NCBI RefSeq assembly: GCF_001640805.2
Contig: NC_066833.1
Location: 3,448,471 to 3,512,470 of the forward strand
DNA: 64,000 nt
Direction: 5' to 3'
From: Lates calcarifer
Lineage: Eukaryota > Chordata > Actinopteri > Centropomidae
Numbering within the stretch: the first letter of the stretch is position 1; each line of letters starts with the position of its first letter. A model generated the notes under the pieces. It had not been told where the DNA came from. It ran no database searches and was given only the letters and a program-made list of their open reading frames with translations. Below are positions 39,650-51,760 of the stretch, piece by piece. The position numbers and the translations under genes were made by a program.

Positions 39650-42600
39650 ATGAAGATTGCAGTAGAAGGCTGTTGCCATGGGGAGCTGGACAAGATCTAC
39701 GAGACCATCAGCTATCTGGAGAAAAAGGAGGGGGTGAAGGTGGACCTGCTTCTGTGCTGTGGAGACTTCCAAGCAGTGCGGAATGAAGGAGACATGAAGT
39801 GCATGGCAGTACCAGCCAAGTACAGGATGATGCAGACCTTTTACAAGTCAGTTCTTTGTCAGTTTCTATGTTTTCAACAAGTGCAAGATAAGAGCAACAG
39901 CATTTAAAACTGTAACTTTACTGTCTGCTGCAGATACTATTCTGGAGAGAAGAAAGCACCAGTCCTCACCATCTTCATTGGAGGGAACCACGAGGCTTCC
40001 AACCACCTGCAGGAGCTTCCTTATGGAGGCTGGGTGGCACCGAACATTTATTATCTGGGTAGGGATTAGCAGATAAATAAGTGATTATTCAGTGTGACTG
40101 CCTGTCTGATAATTCCCAGGCTTGACTTTACTCTGTGTCCTTAGGTTATGCCGGTGTTATTCGCTACAAAGGGATTAGAATTGGTGGCTTATCTGGAATA
40201 TTCAAATCACGTGACTATAGAAAAGGTGAGTTTTTGGACTGTCAGATTGATTGTGAGGTAATGCACACTATGCAATGTGTTTACAAGGAATATGTTCTCC
40301 CTAAGGTCACCATGAATTCCCTCCATACAACCCTGACACTCTCCGAAGTGTATATCACATCCGAAATATTGAGGTGTTCAAATTAAAACAGGTAAATATC
40401 ACAGGTTCAGCTGGTTCTCTTGTACACAGCTCAAAAGATGTCTTCTTATTTATCTAACAGTGTATTTTGATTCATAAACCTTTATTTCCATTAAGATCCA
40501 GATGCCCATAGACATTTTCATGAGCCATGACTGGCCTCGTGGAATCTACTACTATGGAAGTACAGGGGAACTGCTGCGAAAGAAGAAGTTTCTGCGTCAG
40601 GAGGTGGAGTCAAACACCCTGGGAAGTCCTGCTGCTGAGGAGCTCCTGGCTCATCTCCAGCCCAGCTACTGGTTCTCTGCACATCTTCATGTGAAATTTG
40701 CTGCCATTATGCAGCATCCGGTGAGAGTGACAGATTTTCTGCCGCACATTTTAGAGTTTTAATAATTCTGAGCATCAATCCTCTAATGCACTACACCAAC
40801 TAAGTGAATTCTCTTGTCCTTAGCCTAAAGGTAATGCTGCCCCACGTGTAACCAAATTCCTGTCTCTGGATAAATGTTTGCCCTATAGGGAATTCTTACA
40901 GGTGAGAGGATGTTTCTGTTCAGATATACAGAGATCAAGTCTAGTCTAAGGCAGAGATGATAGTTCTAAGCAATGATTTATATATATTTGTGTTGCAGAT
41001 TGTGGATGTTCCAGAGAGACTGGGTTCATCTGAGGGTCTGGAGTATGATCCAGAGTGGCTTGCTATTCTGAAGGCCACAAACAGTCTACAGAGGACAACC
41101 CCTCACCCCTGGAACCCCCCAGAGAATAATGGCCTGCACGAACGGTACACACATGATCAGATTTACAGTTTTATGTAAACGTTTGGCCTCCTCTGGGCTG
41201 ACTGCATATTTTGTTCTTGAGCCTTTCTTTTAAGCACTGTTTTGAAAATTGTAACTGTATCATGTGCAAAGTTTGGGCGCCTTACTAAGTCAGTGCTCAA
41301 TGACCCCCCCTCTGGGTTTTTGTAGCTGCTAAGAATCTTTCTATTTTTGATTTAGGAATTTTCACTGTCTCTTCCTGCAGGTCAGTTCAACTTCTGAGAT
41401 ATTTTTAGGCTGTCTTGCACACATCTTGTGTTTCTTGAAGTAGTTTGTGGTGGATTTTGAGGTCTCCTTTGGATCATTGTCCTGTTGTAGAAACCAGCCT
41501 CTTTTCAGTTTCACTTTGTTGTCTGACTCCTGACATTTGCATTGAAAATAACAGTGCCCCTTTGAAGAAAGTATAATTTTTAACATCTGTTTGCTGCAGC
41601 AGTTATATTTACTTGTTTTCACCTCAGAAATCACCAAAAAATGTAATTTGCCCAGGGGTGCCCAAAGTTTTGCAAACAGCTGTAAAACTACAGGTAGATA
41701 CATTGGAGTTTGAATATATTCAATGAAACTTTATGCAGTGAGTGAATTGTTACCCCATAGGAGGGAATCTTATACGTGCATCATACTGTTACAAGTGCAC
41801 TGTACTCTCTTGGAGAGGTCGGATACATTTTTATATTCTAGTTAATAATTGTTGTGGTTTAAAAAAAAGTTCTTCCAAAAAGTTTTTAGGGTTAAAGCTT
41901 TTTCTCTTTTTCATTTTCAGTTTACGACCTTATGAGACAAAACTAGCTAGAAACAGATGATGTTCAGGAATGGTGCTAAAGAAACATAAAAACTGTGGAT
42001 TGAATCGTCAGTAAATTGACTAGTTTCTGATAATTCCTTCAACATAATGTTGTAACGTAATGTAATGAGCTGTTTGACTTACAGTTTTAGTTCATGCCGT
42101 CTTCTATGATGTGACTGTCTTTATCAATCAGGTGGGACTTCAGAGCTTCAGAAGCAGCTATGATGCAGGTGGTGGAGGACCTCAGCGGTGAACTTGCCAT
42201 TCCAGACAACTTTAGCCGGACTGTGCCACCCTTTGACCCCAACAAGCCCCAGCCCCATGCCGCCCCCAGCTACAACACCAACCCTCAGACAACTGAGCTC
42301 TGTGCCACATTAGGTCTGACAGACATCTATGCCCAGGCTGGGCAGGGAGGTGACGAGCTGGGGAGAGTTCAGGGCAGCACTGGAGGGGAGGAGGATGATG
42401 ATGAAGATGGGAATAGTGTGGGAAGTGTGGATGAGCCCAGCGAGTATCCAACTGACACGTCAGGACTGTCGAGTTCGTTTAATCCTGATGAGATCACTAT
42501 AGAGGATGAGTGGGAGGAAGAGGAAGAGGAGGGAAAAGAAGAAGAGTCAAAAGCAGCAGTGACAGGAGATAAGCTCCCCGTAGGCGAAATCCACACCCCC

Positions 42601-42897
42601 AGCCGTATGGTTCTTCCAGAGCCCAAATCTGATGTCTCACCCACTCACCTGCCCCACCTAATGAACCTGCCACCTCCATGCCACTCCACCCCAGCAGCAG
42701 CAGCAGTGCCCTCTCTCTCTGGAGCAGAAAGGGAGGGACTTTGTGAGGGCGGGGACGAGGATGCCTCAGCCACACGCATCTTAAAACGTACCAGCGATGA
42801 GACCGGGGATCCTGGCAGCAGAGGCACGACTCCCAGAATCAAACGCAGGAACCAGGTTATCTACACAACAGTGGAGGATGAAGAGTGTGAGGATTAG
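39650..42897 (+). CDS. dbr1: DBR1, RNA lariat debranching enzyme
   Basis: The gene is complete: 8 coding exons (39650-39846, 39934-40058, 40145-40225, 40306-40391, 40496-40720, 40824-40901, 40999-41144, 42132-42897), 1704 nt, 567 aa. The enzyme cuts the 2',5' bond of excised intron lariats in the nucleus. Metallophosphoesterase motifs are all present: C8-x-H10 (GCCHGELD), G38-D39 (CGDFQAVRN), G83-N84-H85-E86 (GGNHEASN), H174 (SHDWP) and H226-x-H228 (SAHLHVKF). The family-specific Cys8 in place of the usual Asp is kept, so the protein looks active. The C-terminal half, encoded by the long last exon, is acidic (runs of Glu/Asp near 42390-42550). It ends with a basic PRIKRRNQ segment that may serve as a nuclear signal. 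It starts about 1.7 kb from armc8 on the opposite strand and converges on the rab5 gene. Confidence 0.97.
41265..41674 (-). mobile_element. DNA transposon relic with inverted ends in dbr1 intron 7
   Basis: GTGCAAAGTTTGGGCGCC at the left is roughly the reverse complement of GCCCAAAGTTTTGCA at the right (41660-41674). A minus-strand fragment reads [16 protein letters not shown], close to the catalytic-Asp box of Tc1-family transposases. Most of the transposase is missing. The intron is otherwise without features. Confidence 0.6.
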
Positions 42898-45665
42898 TGG
42901 TCAGGGTGAGATAAGGCAAATGGTGAGGACTCATTCCATGCCATTTGTCACAGGGTGTACAAGTCTCAATTAGTTTATATTGATTTGTAAAACTTGCCAT
43001 TAATTTATGCTTTTTTATATCGCTTCCAACATGAGCTGTACAAGGTAGAGTCTGTACATGACAAAGGAGTGTTAGTTTCTCAATTCAGTTTCTACAGAAA
43101 GGTAATTACAGCCATGAGAATTTTTCTTTGTTAAAATGTGGTCACCTTTTTTATATATTTTAATCAAACCAAGAAAATTTTAGAGAACAGATTTTTGAGT
43201 TCTGTTAATTTTTTTTTTTTTTTACATGTCACTTCAAGACAATAGCGCTGATTAAAGAGGCTGGAAAATTGAAATAACCTTTTTTTAAAAAAATAATAAA
43301 TGCCATTATACACCATTGTACAGCCACTTGGCAAAAACAGGGACTAATCTTGTCACACTTATCTGAGGTGAAAGAAAAGTAATCAGCATTCTGCACTCAA
43401 AGCGCCATTCACAGCTTTATTGAACACTATACATACTGTGGGTGCTGATGAAAAATCAAGTCTTGTTTTAATGACCTGTCATCTTAATTGCACAGAACAC
43501 TGAACCTACTTGTGATCACTGAAGAATGAATAAATGAATGCAATTTATTTTATATAACGAGCTGATGAGCTGTTAGTGTCCTGGTGGGGTGGGGGGAGCA
43601 AATCATTTTAGCTTTTGAACACTTACTGAAAATGGTGTTTTACTTCGTATGCCAGTCCAATTCTGAGAGCCTTAATTAGCTTGCCATATTTTAATCAAAA
43701 TGTGAAAATAAAGAACAAAAGATTTTCCTCAACACCGATGCTGTTTAAATCAAACAGATTTATAACATTGATTAGAGTCCTTTAAACCCTTAACAATCCA
43801 TTCCAGGTCCACAAAAGTACTGCTCTGCTAAAGTCAACATACACTTTCATTAAAATTAAGACAATAATATATAACATACAGTGTATTCAACAAGATCTTT
43901 TTACATCCATACAAAGAGCCAATACAGTATAAGCCTAATGACAGGGTGCCAGGTTACTGGTTTATGGTACAAGCCAATGTCAGAAATGGTTTTCCTGCAC
44001 TTTGCCTACAAAGCACACACTTAAAGAAAGCCTCAAACATGATTCACAAAGAGAGAAAACTGGGAATAGGCACTTCTGTTTTTTTTTTCTTCATCAATTC
44101 TTTCCTCTTTGGGCAGCAACCAAGCACGCAACTCTATTTTTAAGAGCATCATATTAAGTTAAATGAATCAGTTAAACCATTTGAGATAACTATGATTTCA
44201 TCAACAATTGAGCCTCAGGACAAGGGACAGATGAGGAACACATTAAACACAAGATGGGCAGGTTTTCTCCTACAGGGCACAGTACAGGCTTATTACAAAG
44301 CTCTTATTTTCTTATCCTCCTGCCTAACAATTCTTCTAGGACACTGACCGCAAATATTTTCTGTATCTGATGCCAGTAATTTAATCTGGGTAGAGCTACA
44401 GATGGGTTCTCACTGCAATAATTTAAAAATAAGATTAAGGTCTTCATTAAATATTTGATGCATTACTTCTTTCTTCAGGTTTGAGGGATGCTTTCTCTGC
44501 TACAGACATGTAATCAGTTACCTCTAATGGTTTTTGTTCATACACAGCAATAATAAAGTCCTGTGACTTTATGCACTCAACTTCAAGTCTGTATTGTTGC
44601 CCTGAAGACCTACAGCCTGTGATGCTTAACATTTTTCCTTATGAGCATCCAAGTCAGCTACTGAAACCCAAACCAAACTTCACCAATCTTTCATGAAACA
44701 AGTCTGCCAGGCCAAATGTATCTACGATAAACACAATGTCAAATCATAAATCAAACAATCAGGTTAAATCAGAACTTTTGTTCCGTTTAATTGTTTGCCT
44801 CACATCATGAGTTTGAGTTTCTACCTGGACAAAAGGAGAGTGAGCAGAATTGGTGTCTCGGAGACACTGGGGCATCACTACCAGCAGTCAAGATACGTCA
44901 AAACACCAGACAATAAATACGCATAATGTCAGACAGACTGTACCATGGGTCTTATCTGATGTGGGCCTGGATAGTGTCAGTGACACCGGGGGAAGGTCAG
45001 GCAGGACTGAGGGGGGATTACAAATCATGGGATCATTCCAGGTTTACAATATGTGGCATTATTCACAGCAGGATTTGGAAGAGACAAAGCAAGCAGGCGC
45101 AAGCTCTGACAAAGAGAAGAGGAAAGCAGCCACATCCTAACTGTTCAGCTTCTTTATTTATGCCTCAGCCATTTTTTTCCCTCCCTTCCTGTCTTGGCCA
45201 CTCGCCGGCATGTGCTGCTCAGTTTGTGCATTTTTACGTAATCAAACAGGGCTGTGACTGAAATGATGCAAGGCAGAGTGAAAACGAAAGAAAATTCACA
45301 ATTAGTGCTAAATACTACAACAGGCTCGCCACTGTCTTCCACATTCTTTATTTTGCTCCTCTCAGTCTTCACTATAACCTCCACTTGTTATTTCCAAATG
45401 CAGAATCTCAGTTGTTGGTCAAGAGACACAAGCACTGTGTCTTCTTCCTCCATCTGTTTGCTCTTTCTTTCCTCTTATTCTCTCCTTTGGATCTCTGTCT
45501 GCTCAGACAGGAGGATGAATGGAGGGGAAGTGGGTGAGTAGATACTGGGTTGTCCCCCCCGCATCAGGCCCACCCACTCTCCCCTGTAAGTTGGTTGAAG
45601 GAGACAGGATGCTTGAAGGGCTGTGGTGGTGTGGGTGGTGGAATACTGGTGGGAGTTGTGGAGGT
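42898..45665. other. convergent 3' UTR region of dbr1 (+) and rab5 (-)
   Basis: No coding exon is recognised in this stretch. Plus-strand AATAAA motifs occur near 43290 and 43527 for dbr1. A minus-strand AATAAA (TTTATT on the plus strand, 43416-43421) could serve the rab5 transcript, giving it a 3' UTR of over 2 kb. If both are used, the two 3' UTRs would overlap by about 100 nt. ORFs here are not supported. Confidence 0.45.
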
Positions 45666-48600
45666 CTAGTTCCCACCGCAGCAGGCTCGGGTGGAGTGGG
45701 CATCTGGGTCCTGGAGGTTGACTCCCCGATGTCGCGCTGCATGTGTCGGGTTCTGGGTGTCTGTTTTTGGCATCTTTTTTGCTGCAGTATGAAAAAGGGA
45801 AATATCAGGACATGTGCATCGTGTGTTCACCAGGTCTTTTATTAGGATTAATATAAGAGAGAATAAGTGTTCCAACAGGACGTGTGTAGATGTTGAACAC
45901 AGTGAATGTGGACCAAACACAGGTGAGAGTAATGACTCCTATGACCTAAATCATTCTCTGAAATCAAATTCTAATTGTCTGTTCAGATGTAAGAGCAGAA
46001 ACAGACACTCACCAATGGCCAGAAAGAGCTCATTGACGTTCATGGCTGTCTTGGCAGACGTCTCCATAAAGAGCAGGCCAGTGTCTTCAGCATACGTCTG
46101 GGCTTCCTGCAACAAACAGCACACAAACCAACTCATATAACATCAGCAGTCATTTGAAAAGCTACAAACACTAAAAACAGCCAGCAGCTGAAAAGAGCTA
46201 AAATGTCTCTTATCTCCAAATAGAAAACACTCAGCTGAGCACAGACCTCCAACAACACTAGACAAATCTCTGAGCTGTGAAGTGCAGCCTCTGCAACAGA
46301 TAAGGTTTATGTTTTGTATTCAAGATTTTCTGGTACTTGAATGCAACATTGTCAGGTGGCAACTAATGTGTGTGATGTCCAGGATATGGTTAAGCACAAG
46401 ACTGATTTCACTCCCACGGTGATCTAAGAGCTACAATGATTAATTGGATTGAAAATTGTTTAAATCATTTTTGAGTCAAATTAACAAGCCACAGTATCAG
46501 TAGTACACACAATATTTGCCAGTTTTCTTAGTTTTATTTTCTGATAAACTCAACATATTTGGGTTTTGGATTGCTGCTCACTGTCACTATTGTCAGATAT
46601 TTTCCAGACTGAGCAATCAATTGATTATTAAAGAAAACAACAGTCAGCTGTATTGATATTGAAAATCATTATTGGCTGCAGCCTTACGGTCCTCCTATAG
46701 TAGAATAACACTACTGTTCCCCAGGTTATCTGTGTGTTAATGACTTGACACAGAGAGAAAAATGGAAGCAATGTGACAAAACACAAGTTTACAACCACAA
46801 TATCAACAAAAATAGTTAAGATAATGACCAGATTTTGATACAGGGTCCGTCTCCTCAAGACCAGGGCCACGAGCTGAGGGATGGAGGACTCATCATATTT
46901 CATGTTCTGTGCTGAAATTCTGACAATTTGTGATTAATCAAATTATGTAGACCCAAATGAAGTAAATCTGGGTTTTGGGGCCCCTGGGCAGTGAGTGTGT
47001 GTATGCATGTGTGATTGTTCTGACTGAATGATTTTTCTCATTATGACCTTGCGTTTGTGTAATTTGTTCTCAGGTCTGTCTGGCAGAGCAGATGTGGATC
47101 TCACTGAGATTTCCTGAATAAATAAACATTAACTGACTCATTCATAAAACATATGCTACCTGTCATCTGTAGTGACACCCATCCAACTTCATAAAGGTAA
47201 TCCATTATGATTTAATTAAGGCTATAGCCCGTGAAAATGGCTGGATGGGAATGTGTTACCTCATACTCTACTAGTCTCTTCTCTGCCAGGTCAGCCTTGT
47301 TCCCAGCCAGAGCAATAACAATGTTAGGACTGGCCTGTCTCTGCAGCTCCTTCACCCAGGCCTTGGCTCGCTCAAAAGTCTCCTGCAGAAACACACAGCA
47401 GGCAGAAATGACAGAGGTGATGTACATGAATAATACATACAAGATAATATAGGAATTTATTCATCCATTAGGGCACAGACTGCTCACCTCCTCAGCTACT
47501 GTAAGCATAATGCTGGGCAGTATACTGGTATATTAATATTAATATTACTATTAACATCAGATGGTCTGGGTTATTACTTTAACCTATTATTGTAATGTTG
47601 GTTCTGTGCTACCCTTAGGTTCTTCACTTACTTGGCAGTTTTAGCTGTGTGAAACTATGAATGCCTGGAAAACACGTATAATACACTGCCTGGCCAAAAA
47701 AAAAGTCGCCACCAAAAAAAAGGTCACACACTCTAATGTTTCGTTGAACTGCCTATAGCTTTGATTACGGCACGCATTCGCTGTGGCATTGTTTCGCTAA
47801 GCTTCTGCAATGTCACAATATTTATTTCCGTCCAGTGTTGCATTCATTTTTCACCAAGATCTTGTATTGATGATGGGAGACGTTGGACCACTGTGCAGTC
47901 AGTGGGGTTAAGGTCTGGACTCTCTGGTGGCTGATCCATGTGTGAAAATGATGTCTCATGCTCCCTGAATCACTCACACAATTTGAGCCCGATTAATCCT
48001 GGCATTGTCATCTTGGAATATGCCTGTGCCATCAGGGAGGATTGATGGAATAATCTGGTCAGTTCAATAGTCAGCTGACCTCATTCTTTGGCCACATGAT
48101 GTTGCTGAACCTAGACCTGACCAACTGCAGCAACCCCAGACCATAGCACTGCCCCCACAGGCTTGTACAGTAGGCACTAGGCATGATGGGTGCATCACTT
48201 CATCTGCCTCTCTTCTTACCCTGATGCGCCCATCACTCTGGAACAGGGTAAATCTGGACATGACCTTCTGTCATTGCTCCAGAGTCCAATCTTTATGCTC
48301 TCTAACAAACTGAAGCCTTTTTTTCTGAATCAGCCTCACTGATTAGTGGTTTTCTTAAGGCTACACAGCTGTTCAGTCCCAATCCCTCGAGTTCCCTTCG
48401 CATTGTGCGTGTGGAAATGCTCTTACTTTCACTGTTAAACATAGCCCTGAGTTCTACTGTTGTTTTTCTGCGATTTGATTTCACCAAATGTTTAAGTGAT
48501 CACCAACCATTATCAATCAGGATTTTTTTCCAACCACATTTCTTCCTTGAAGACAGGTTCCCCACTATCCTTCCAGTTTTTAATAATGCGTTGCACAGTT

Positions 48601-49838
48601 CTTAACCCAATTTTAGTAGTTTCTGTAATCTCCTTAGACGTTTTCTCTGCTTGATGCATGCCAATGACACTTCTCAAACAGACTAACCCTAACCCTAACC
48701 TAACCCAAACATCTTTTCCACAACCACTGGATGTGTCTTTCGACATGGTTGTTTAAGAAATGAGAAGCTACTCATTGCATCAGTTGGGGTTAAATAACTT
48801 GCTGCCTGCTGAAAGATAAAGACCCATGCAGTAATTATCCAATAGGAGGCTCTTAGCTGTTTGCTTAGTTAAATCCAGGTGGTGACTTTGTTTTGGCCAG
48901 GCAGTGTAATAATAGTTAATATTAAATTGGACTATGTCAGTATCGTCAACATGATCCAGAACTAATGAATGTATGATTGATGTTTATACCATACGTACCG
49001 GCTTGGTGATGTCAAAGACGACGATAGCAGCCTGAGCTCCGCGGTAATACATCGGAGCCAGGCTGTGGTATCGCTCTTGTCCTGCGGTGTCCCAGATCTC
49101 AAACTTCACTGTGGTGTCATCTAGACACACTGACTGGGCCAGGAATGCAGCTGGACAAAACAACAGACAAGTGACAGGTTACCAGGCAGGTGTTTCTTAA
49201 AACCTACCATCACTCAGTTTTTTGTGGTGGTAGAAATGAGCTAAAACAATAAGCCCAGAGAGACTGCAGTTTACTGTGATAAGCTGTAGATAGAATGGTT
49301 GCTTCATATGCTCTCATAAAAGAAACACAGCAACTAATAACTTATTGATAACAAATAATAATTCTTCCGCCAAGCAATGTAGTCCTTCAGCTATGTTTAG
49401 TGGAATGGTTACCAAGCAACACACATACAGCAACACACAAGTGTAGTAGAAATTGTTACTTAGTATTTTTGGTACTAATAATCTTGTACTTTTACTTAAG
49501 TAAAATTTGGGATGCAGGAGCATATATGTATATCATTGTAGCATAATATCTCTACACTGTTGTAGCCTATTGTCACTTTTACATAAGTAAAAGCTCTGAA
49601 TACATGTTCCACCATTTTAACCAGCCTTCCTGCCCCACATTCATTCACAGTGTTCACACTTCTCATCCTCACCTCCTATGGTCGTCTCCTGGAACTCATC
49701 AAACTGTCCCTTGACAAAACGCAGCACCAGGCTGGACTTGCCCACGGCCATGTCACCCAGCAGCACCAGCTTGAACTGGCATATCTTGGTCTGTGGTAGT
49801 GTGCCGTTGGTGCGGCCTCCACTCCCTCTGGAGCTCAT
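45666..49838 (-). CDS. rab5b: Rab5-family small GTPase (Rab5B-like)
   Basis: The gene is complete: 5 coding exons (49673-49838, 48999-49150, 47260-47382, 46013-46106, 45666-45781), 651 nt, 216 aa. Rab5 GTPases direct homotypic fusion and cargo entry at early endosomes. The P-loop reads GDMAVGKS (28-35), switch I includes [13 protein letters not shown], and switch II is [12 protein letters not shown] with catalytic Gln80. The base-binding motif is NKAD (134-137), the other is ETSAK (162-166), and a CC pair near the end (CCGGN) is the prenylation site. Human Rab5 proteins have GESAVGKS and FHEFQES, so this copy differs at the P-loop and switch I edge. Exon text (KRLVEYE, LFLAIAKKMPK) is nearest RAB5B in my reading, but the paralogue call is not certain. 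A Tc1-like element lies in the intron between exons 2 and 3. A non-coding exon probably lies at about 51632-51750. Confidence 0.92.
47684..48906 (-). mobile_element. Tc1/mariner-like transposon, inactivated, in rab5 intron
   Basis: TACACTGCCTGGCCAAAA (47682-47699) is the exact reverse complement of 48891-48908, and the element is bounded by TA on both sides, the Tc1 target duplication. Minus-strand transposase fragments are present: a helix-turn-helix part ([17 protein letters not shown]) near 48.6 kb, a middle part near 48.4 kb, and [13 protein letters not shown] near 48.15 kb from the catalytic core. Frames are disrupted and a CCCTAA-repeat stretch (48684-48710) lies inside the N-terminal coding part, so this copy is dead. 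Confidence 0.9.
48684..48710. repeat. short interstitial telomere-like tract (CCCTAA)n
   Basis: TAACCCTAACCCTAACC and a degenerate further unit, about four units in all, occur within the N-terminal transposase region of the Tc1-like element. This is the vertebrate telomere motif. Confidence 0.9.
49483..49613. repeat. MITE fragment (GTACTTTTACTTAAGTAAAA family)
   Basis: It contains TTGTACTTTTACTTAAGTAA and a CCACCATT end. This matches, in part, the more complete member at 52877-53393. It lies in the first coding intron of rab5. Confidence 0.5.
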
Positions 49839-50349
49839 ACCGACCCGCGTAGGAGACGGCAGGGGGGCTGGGCCTCCTCCCTGGAGTGGAGACAGGTGCT
49901 TCTGGGATGTCAGTCACTTGCCTCTAAAATGGACCGAAGTCGGGTCTGGCTGATGATGTCTTGACCTCTCTACTCTCCTTGTTTTATCTGTGTGAAGAAG
50001 TGGAAGTGTTTTGTTCTGGTGCAAGATTACATCATACCTTGTCTCACATATACTTTTCTTTCCCTGTCAAGGTAACAAAAGCTTCTCCCAGTGGATCCAA
50101 AAAGCCTGAAGATTAGGGTTTTATGAGGAGGGTGGAGCTCTGATATGAATTCAAGAGATAGGAGGACACAAGTTTGTATTGCAACTGCACTGTTGCACAT
50201 CAGTGGTAGGAAAATAATGACCTGTGGGACAAATCTGGCTGCTCCAATAATAATATTTGCCTCCGAAAAGGTTTTCCCTGTCAGCTGCCATGAAAATTTT
50301 TGCATCAGTTTTCACAAATTCACTGCAGATAACAATGTTTAAAAAAAAA

Positions 50350-50380
<31 letters not shown>

Positions 50381-51631
50381 CAGGATTCTGTAATGCAACT
50401 AAATGATGAATATATCTCAAACAAATAACAGTCTAATAAATATTATGAAAGAAAAATATTCTTTGGCTACAATGAGAGCAGGATTGATTAATCGATGCGT
50501 TGATTCACAGCATATTAACAGGCAACTATCAGGTATTCTTCAAGTAAAAACACCAAATATTTGCTGGATCCAGGTCCTCAGACATGAGGCTGTGATGCTT
50601 TTCTTCACTGTATGTGTTAAAGTAAATATCTTTGGCGTTGGGACTGAAGGTAAAATAAAACAAGACATTTAAGTAAAGCTCCTTGGGGCTGTGGTAAACT
50701 AGAATCAAGATCATGATGGACAAATTAATTAATAGTGAAAATAACTGTTACGTGCAGCCCCAATAATAACAACTGTACTTCAACACAAAACATACATTTG
50801 TGTACATGTGTCATGATTTTTTACACTGAAATCAGCTGCTTAGGGAGGTACCCATGGAAAAATAGCACCTGCCCTGAGATACAATAATAAAACAGCCAGT
50901 TTCCTCTGAATAAATAAATACATTTACTGACAACACATAGAGCTACATCTCTCTGTTAGCCCCCTAATTAAAAAAAGATGCTGAAAATAACTATTAATTG
51001 CTTACCCCTGAATGTTAGCTGTGCCTGAATCTTACCTCAACCTCAGCTCACACACACTTTCCTTTCTTTCCCAAGGCAACAATATCCTCTTCCAGTGGAT
51101 CCACAAAGTCTACAGATGAGGGTTTTTGGAGGAAGGGTGGAGATTTCCCTGACATGACACAAATGAATAGCTAGATACAAGTCTGCATTCACCAGCCTTG
51201 ACTCTCCGATGTTTTCGGTTAATTATGTCTGAAAATAATGTCCCATTCCCAGCGGTGAGGGCAGAGTTTAAACAGGGATGCTGCGCCTCAGATTGCTGTC
51301 ATCCACCTCACAGACCACACTGCTCAACACCACCACTGCAGCAAATTAGTCATATGAAACATCGCTCAAGCCTCAGCGTCATATGGTGAAGTGTCTGCAC
51401 AGAGGGTAGCTGGCATTCCTGCACTCTTTCACCATGAGGTTACTGCCATAATAAATGTTATCAGATCGCCAGCTTTTATCTTGCGTTATGTGCTAACGGG
51501 ACACCGCTCAGGTCGCGCGACACAAAACTGAACCAAAGCTTTATATTTCGACGCCCAATTAAACACATAGATACTACCCGTCCACCTGAATAACGTGACC
51601 CTACTGAGAGGACAACATTCAGATATTTACC
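49839..51631. other. rab5 5' UTR and intron 1, low feature content
   Basis: This probably holds the rest of the rab5 5' leader and a long first intron on the minus strand. It includes an A-rich run at 50341-50380. Two diverged copies of a short phrase occur about 1 kb apart: CAGTGGATCCAAAAAGCCTG near 50090 and CAGTGGATCCACAAAGTCTA near 51095, suggesting a segmental duplication of roughly 100 bp. No exon with coding support is seen. Confidence 0.45.
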
Positions 51632-51760
51632 GTGGATATCGTCGTTTCAGCGGCGCAGCTATCGCAGGCTTAACTGTTGACAATTTGGCTATCAGCTGGT
51701 AAAAGAAAATGTTAGCACACTTCCTGTAAACTGGCGCAGGCGCAATCAGTGCCGCATTGT
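51632..51760 (-). promoter_or_regulatory. probable rab5 non-coding first exon and promoter
   Basis: On the minus strand a GC-richer block ends in ATCCACG|GTAAATA, a usable 5' splice site at 51632. An NRF1-like GGCGCAGGCGCA (one mismatch to consensus) lies at 51733-51744. This is about 1.8 kb upstream of the rab5 ATG and fits a 5' UTR exon plus promoter. It faces away from lcmt2. Confidence 0.5.

Noticed and set aside
42212..42842. Several antisense ORFs over the last dbr1 exon
   Set aside because: They arise from the GA-rich acidic coding sequence on the plus strand and have no gene signals.
44926..45541. ORFs between dbr1 and rab5
   Set aside because: They fall in the expected rab5 3' UTR, have no homology I recognise and lack splice context.
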